DNA of 6,559 bases from Bog-950 sp964620645 (GTDB lineage: Bacteria > Bacteroidota > Bacteroidia > Chitinophagales > LD1). Numbering within the stretch: the first letter of the stretch is position 1; every line of letters begins with the position of its first letter. Shown here in pieces: positions 5,026-6,559 of this stretch. The translations under genes and the position numbers were made by a program. The stretch is from assembly GCA_964620645.1 (NCBI GenBank), contig CAZUHU010000207.1, positions 1 to 6,559 of the forward strand. Direction: 5' to 3'. The notes beneath the pieces were generated by a model. That model had not been told where the DNA came from. It worked only from the letters and a program-made list of their open reading frames with translations, and made no database searches.

Positions 5026-5724
5026 CTAAAAACTCAATAACTTAAACTCAGCGCGGCGGTTCTCACTTTGCTGCTCGCTGGTACAGCCGGGGGTGGCTTT
5101 ACAATTACACCCGTTGGCAGGGCGCTCATTACCGTAGCTTTTTACAATAACTCGTTTAAGGTCGCAGCCACGGTCCATCAAAAAATCATTAATAGCATCC
5201 ATGCGCTGTAGCGATAAGCCGGGGCTTTCCGTACAATCCGCATGCACGCCTATTTCCAATTGCAGGGTAGGGTATTGCCGCTGCATAGTAATAACGTTAT
5301 TAAGCGTAGCCGTATCCTCCACGCTTACATTGGCGCTTTTGGCATTAAAATACAGGTTTGGTAAAAACGAATAATCACTGCGCTTTACCTTTTCCAACTC
5401 TACTTCAATAGGCCGCGCTGTTTGAAAATCGCGCTCGGTAATTACAAACGAATACACCAGGTAACCCACGCTGCTGCCCTTACTATCCTTACTAACGGTA
5501 ATACGGTAACGGCTTGTTTTATTAACGGGAAAAAGCACCAGCCCGCTATCGTTGCTATAAGCGGCGCTAACCTGGTTAGCCACTAAATCTTCAATCTTAA
5601 TTTCGGCATTAATAATGGGTTCGCGGTTACGCTTATCCATCACCTTTAAGGCGATAATCTTGTTATCCAGTGCCTGCACTGTTAAACAGCAAAGCGCAAA
5701 AAGAATAAGCGCTGGTAGACGCAT
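5026..5724 (-). CDS. Secreted OmpA-family peptidoglycan-binding protein
   Basis: A 232-residue exported protein. Residues 1-19 form a signal peptide (cleavage likely after VQA). Residues 22-112 look like a small beta-sandwich of the carboxypeptidase-regulatory type (REPIINAEIKIEDL, then GLVLFPV). Residues ~118-232 form an OmpA C-terminal domain: YFNAKSANV, then LEIGVHAD with Asp163, LSLQRMDAI with Arg174, and ENRRAEF at 221-227. Asp163 and Arg174 align with the residues that hold diaminopimelate in OmpA, so it probably tethers the outer membrane or periplasmic partner to the cell wall. A loop with Cys206, Cys208 and Cys214 precedes NRR; Cys164 and Cys187 are also in the domain. No beta-barrel or lipobox is seen. 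It starts 17 bp after pcm and is probably co-transcribed with it. Confidence 0.85.
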   Translation of the reverse strand: MRLPALILFALCCLTVQALDNKIIALKVMDKRNREPIINAEIKIEDLVANQVSAAYSNDSGLVLFPVNKTSRYRITVSKDSKGSSVGYLVYSFVITERDFQTARPIEVELEKVKRSDYSFLPNLYFNAKSANVSVEDTATLNNVITMQRQYPTLQLEIGVHADCTESPGLSLQRMDAINDFLMDRGCDLKRVIVKSYGNERPANGCNCKATPGCTSEQQSENRRAEFKLLSF

Positions 5725-5741
5725 ACTTGGGGTTCTTAATA

Positions 5742-6404
5742 TTAAAATACCTTGCCCTTTAACATAGGCACAAAAGCAAACTTGCCGAAAACCTCCTCGG
5801 TATATTGTCCTTCGCCATGTTTGGTGATTCGGATCATGTCACAATCAGTTTCGGTTCCGAAAGGCATCACCAGAGTACCTTCTACGGCTAATTGCGAAAG
5901 AAGTTTCTTAGGCAGCTCAGGTATAGCTGCTGTAATTATAATTTTATCGTAGGGTGCAAAGGTTGGCAGCCCCTCAAAACCATCGCCAAAAAAGCACTTC
6001 ACTGTTTTATAACCCATGCTTTCCAGCAAAGGGCGTGTGCGCTCGTATAATTTCTTATGGCGTTCTATAGTATAAACCCGGGCGCCTAACTCGCCCAAAA
6101 CCGCTGCCTGGTAACCGCTGCCGGTGCCTATCTCCAGCACTTTATCTTTGGGTTGTATGCGCAGTAGTTCAGTTTGGTAAGCTACCGTAAACGGCTGCGA
6201 AATAGTCTGCCCCTCCCCTATCGGAAAAGCCTTATCCTCGTAGGCATGCGTTTCAAAAAAAATCGAATCCTGCCCAAAGAATTGATGGCGCGGCACACTT
6301 TCAATAGCACGCAGTACATTACTATCCTTAATACCCTTAATTTTTAAGGTAACAGCCAGCTCTTTACGCAGGCCCTTATGGCGGTATGTATCCACCTTAT
6401 CCAT
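5742..6404 (-). CDS. pcm: Protein-L-isoaspartate O-methyltransferase
   Basis: It methylates isoaspartyl residues formed by protein ageing, using S-adenosylmethionine, as the first step of their repair; cytoplasmic. The 220-residue protein opens MDKVDTYRHKGLR, the usual beginning in this phylum. It has VPRHQFF (37-43), the active-site loop GEGQTISQP (63-71), the SAM-binding motif VLEIGTGSGYQAA (89-101), VYTIER (110-115), GDG (140-142) and YDKIIITAA (152-160), and a typical C-terminus FAFVPMLKG. Length matches the family. The frame extends to a GTG at 6416, but ATG at 6404 fits the family and the possible promoter just upstream. The OmpA-like gene follows at 17 bp. Confidence 0.93.
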   Translation of the reverse strand: MDKVDTYRHKGLRKELAVTLKIKGIKDSNVLRAIESVPRHQFFGQDSIFFETHAYEDKAFPIGEGQTISQPFTVAYQTELLRIQPKDKVLEIGTGSGYQAAVLGELGARVYTIERHKKLYERTRPLLESMGYKTVKCFFGDGFEGLPTFAPYDKIIITAAIPELPKKLLSQLAVEGTLVMPFGTETDCDMIRITKHGEGQYTEEVFGKFAFVPMLKGKVF

Positions 6405-6421
6405 CTGCTGTATCACGTCAC

Positions 6422-6429
6422 CAAATCAA
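6422..6429 (-). promoter_or_regulatory. Weak candidate -7 box for pcm
   Basis: On the minus strand TTGATTTG is one mismatch from TAnnTTTG and lies 17 bp ahead of the pcm ATG. No clear -33 element is found. If it is used, transcription would begin near 6415, which would exclude the upstream GTG as a start. Confidence 0.25.
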
Positions 6430-6451
6430 CACTAAAATTACGGAGAATCCC

Positions 6452-6486
6452 TGTCAGCTTGCCCACACAATTTGTCAGCCGACAAG
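6452..6486. other. Small inverted repeat upstream of pcm, possible operator
   Basis: TTGTC (6472-6476) and GACAA (6481-6485) form a palindrome with a 4-nt centre, and TGTCAGC occurs twice in direct order (6452-6458 and 6473-6479). It lies about 70-80 bp ahead of the pcm start. It may be a protein-binding site or chance. Confidence 0.2.
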
Positions 6487-6533
6487 TAAATTATACAGCA
6501 TTGAACATTAATCGCTTCACTATTTGAATTGTC

Positions 6534-6559
6534 CCCCTGACAACGCAGTTGTATAGGGG
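6534..6559. repeat. Hairpin at the window edge, REP-like
   Basis: CCCCTG (6534-6539) with TAGGGG (6554-6559), and ACAAC (6540-6544) with GTTGT (6548-6552), give an 11-bp stem with one bulged A and a GCA loop. The CCCC...GGGG ends recall the GGGGGAC box of copy A. The element may continue past the window. Confidence 0.45.

Overview
The window looks like a chromosomal segment from a member of the phylum Bacteroidota. The evidence is a C-terminal sorting domain of the type IX secretion system, a Bacteroidota-style RNA polymerase omega subunit, a bamD-rpoZ-coaC gene order, an OmpA-like protein with the cysteine-containing insert common in this phylum, and a TAnnTTTG-type promoter in front of bamD. 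The order Chitinophagales or Sphingobacteriales is a guess. Every recognisable protein gene lies on the minus strand.

Read along the minus strand, from high to low coordinates, the layout is as follows. (1) pcm, encoding protein-L-isoaspartate methyltransferase, is followed 17 bp later by a secreted OmpA/peptidoglycan-binding protein; the two probably form an operon. (2) A roughly 270-bp block of palindromes and hairpins (about 4745-5015) follows. It merges into a possible 56-residue single-membrane-helix protein (4587-4757), which ends in a strong minus-strand terminator (4502-4538). (3) bamD-rpoZ-coaC form a tightly packed operon behind a short-leader promoter: bamD overlaps rpoZ by 8 nt and rpoZ is 10 bp from coaC. 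It joins an outer-membrane assembly lipoprotein, a polymerase subunit and a coenzyme A enzyme. CoaC here is only the decarboxylase half of the usual CoaBC fusion; its end lies 10 bp from a repeat. (4) A secreted, T9SS-exported seven-repeat (probable beta-propeller) protein of the SBBP type follows, bracketed by copies of the same repeat. (5) A 556-bp gene-free stretch at the low-coordinate end is packed with REP-like palindromes.

The most notable non-coding signal is a family of imperfect REP-like elements, with five copies at 4-52, 187-251, 393-435, 464-507 and 2229-2291, all in the same orientation. They keep the outer boxes (a GGAGGACGAG-like start and a CGGAGGTGGT-like end). The inner stem sequence changes on both arms together (GTTAGC/GCTAAC, GATAGC/GCTATC, GATAAC/GTTATT), which is compensatory change of the kind expected if the fold is under selection. 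No transposase is present in the window. I found no CRISPR array, tRNA, rRNA or defence system.
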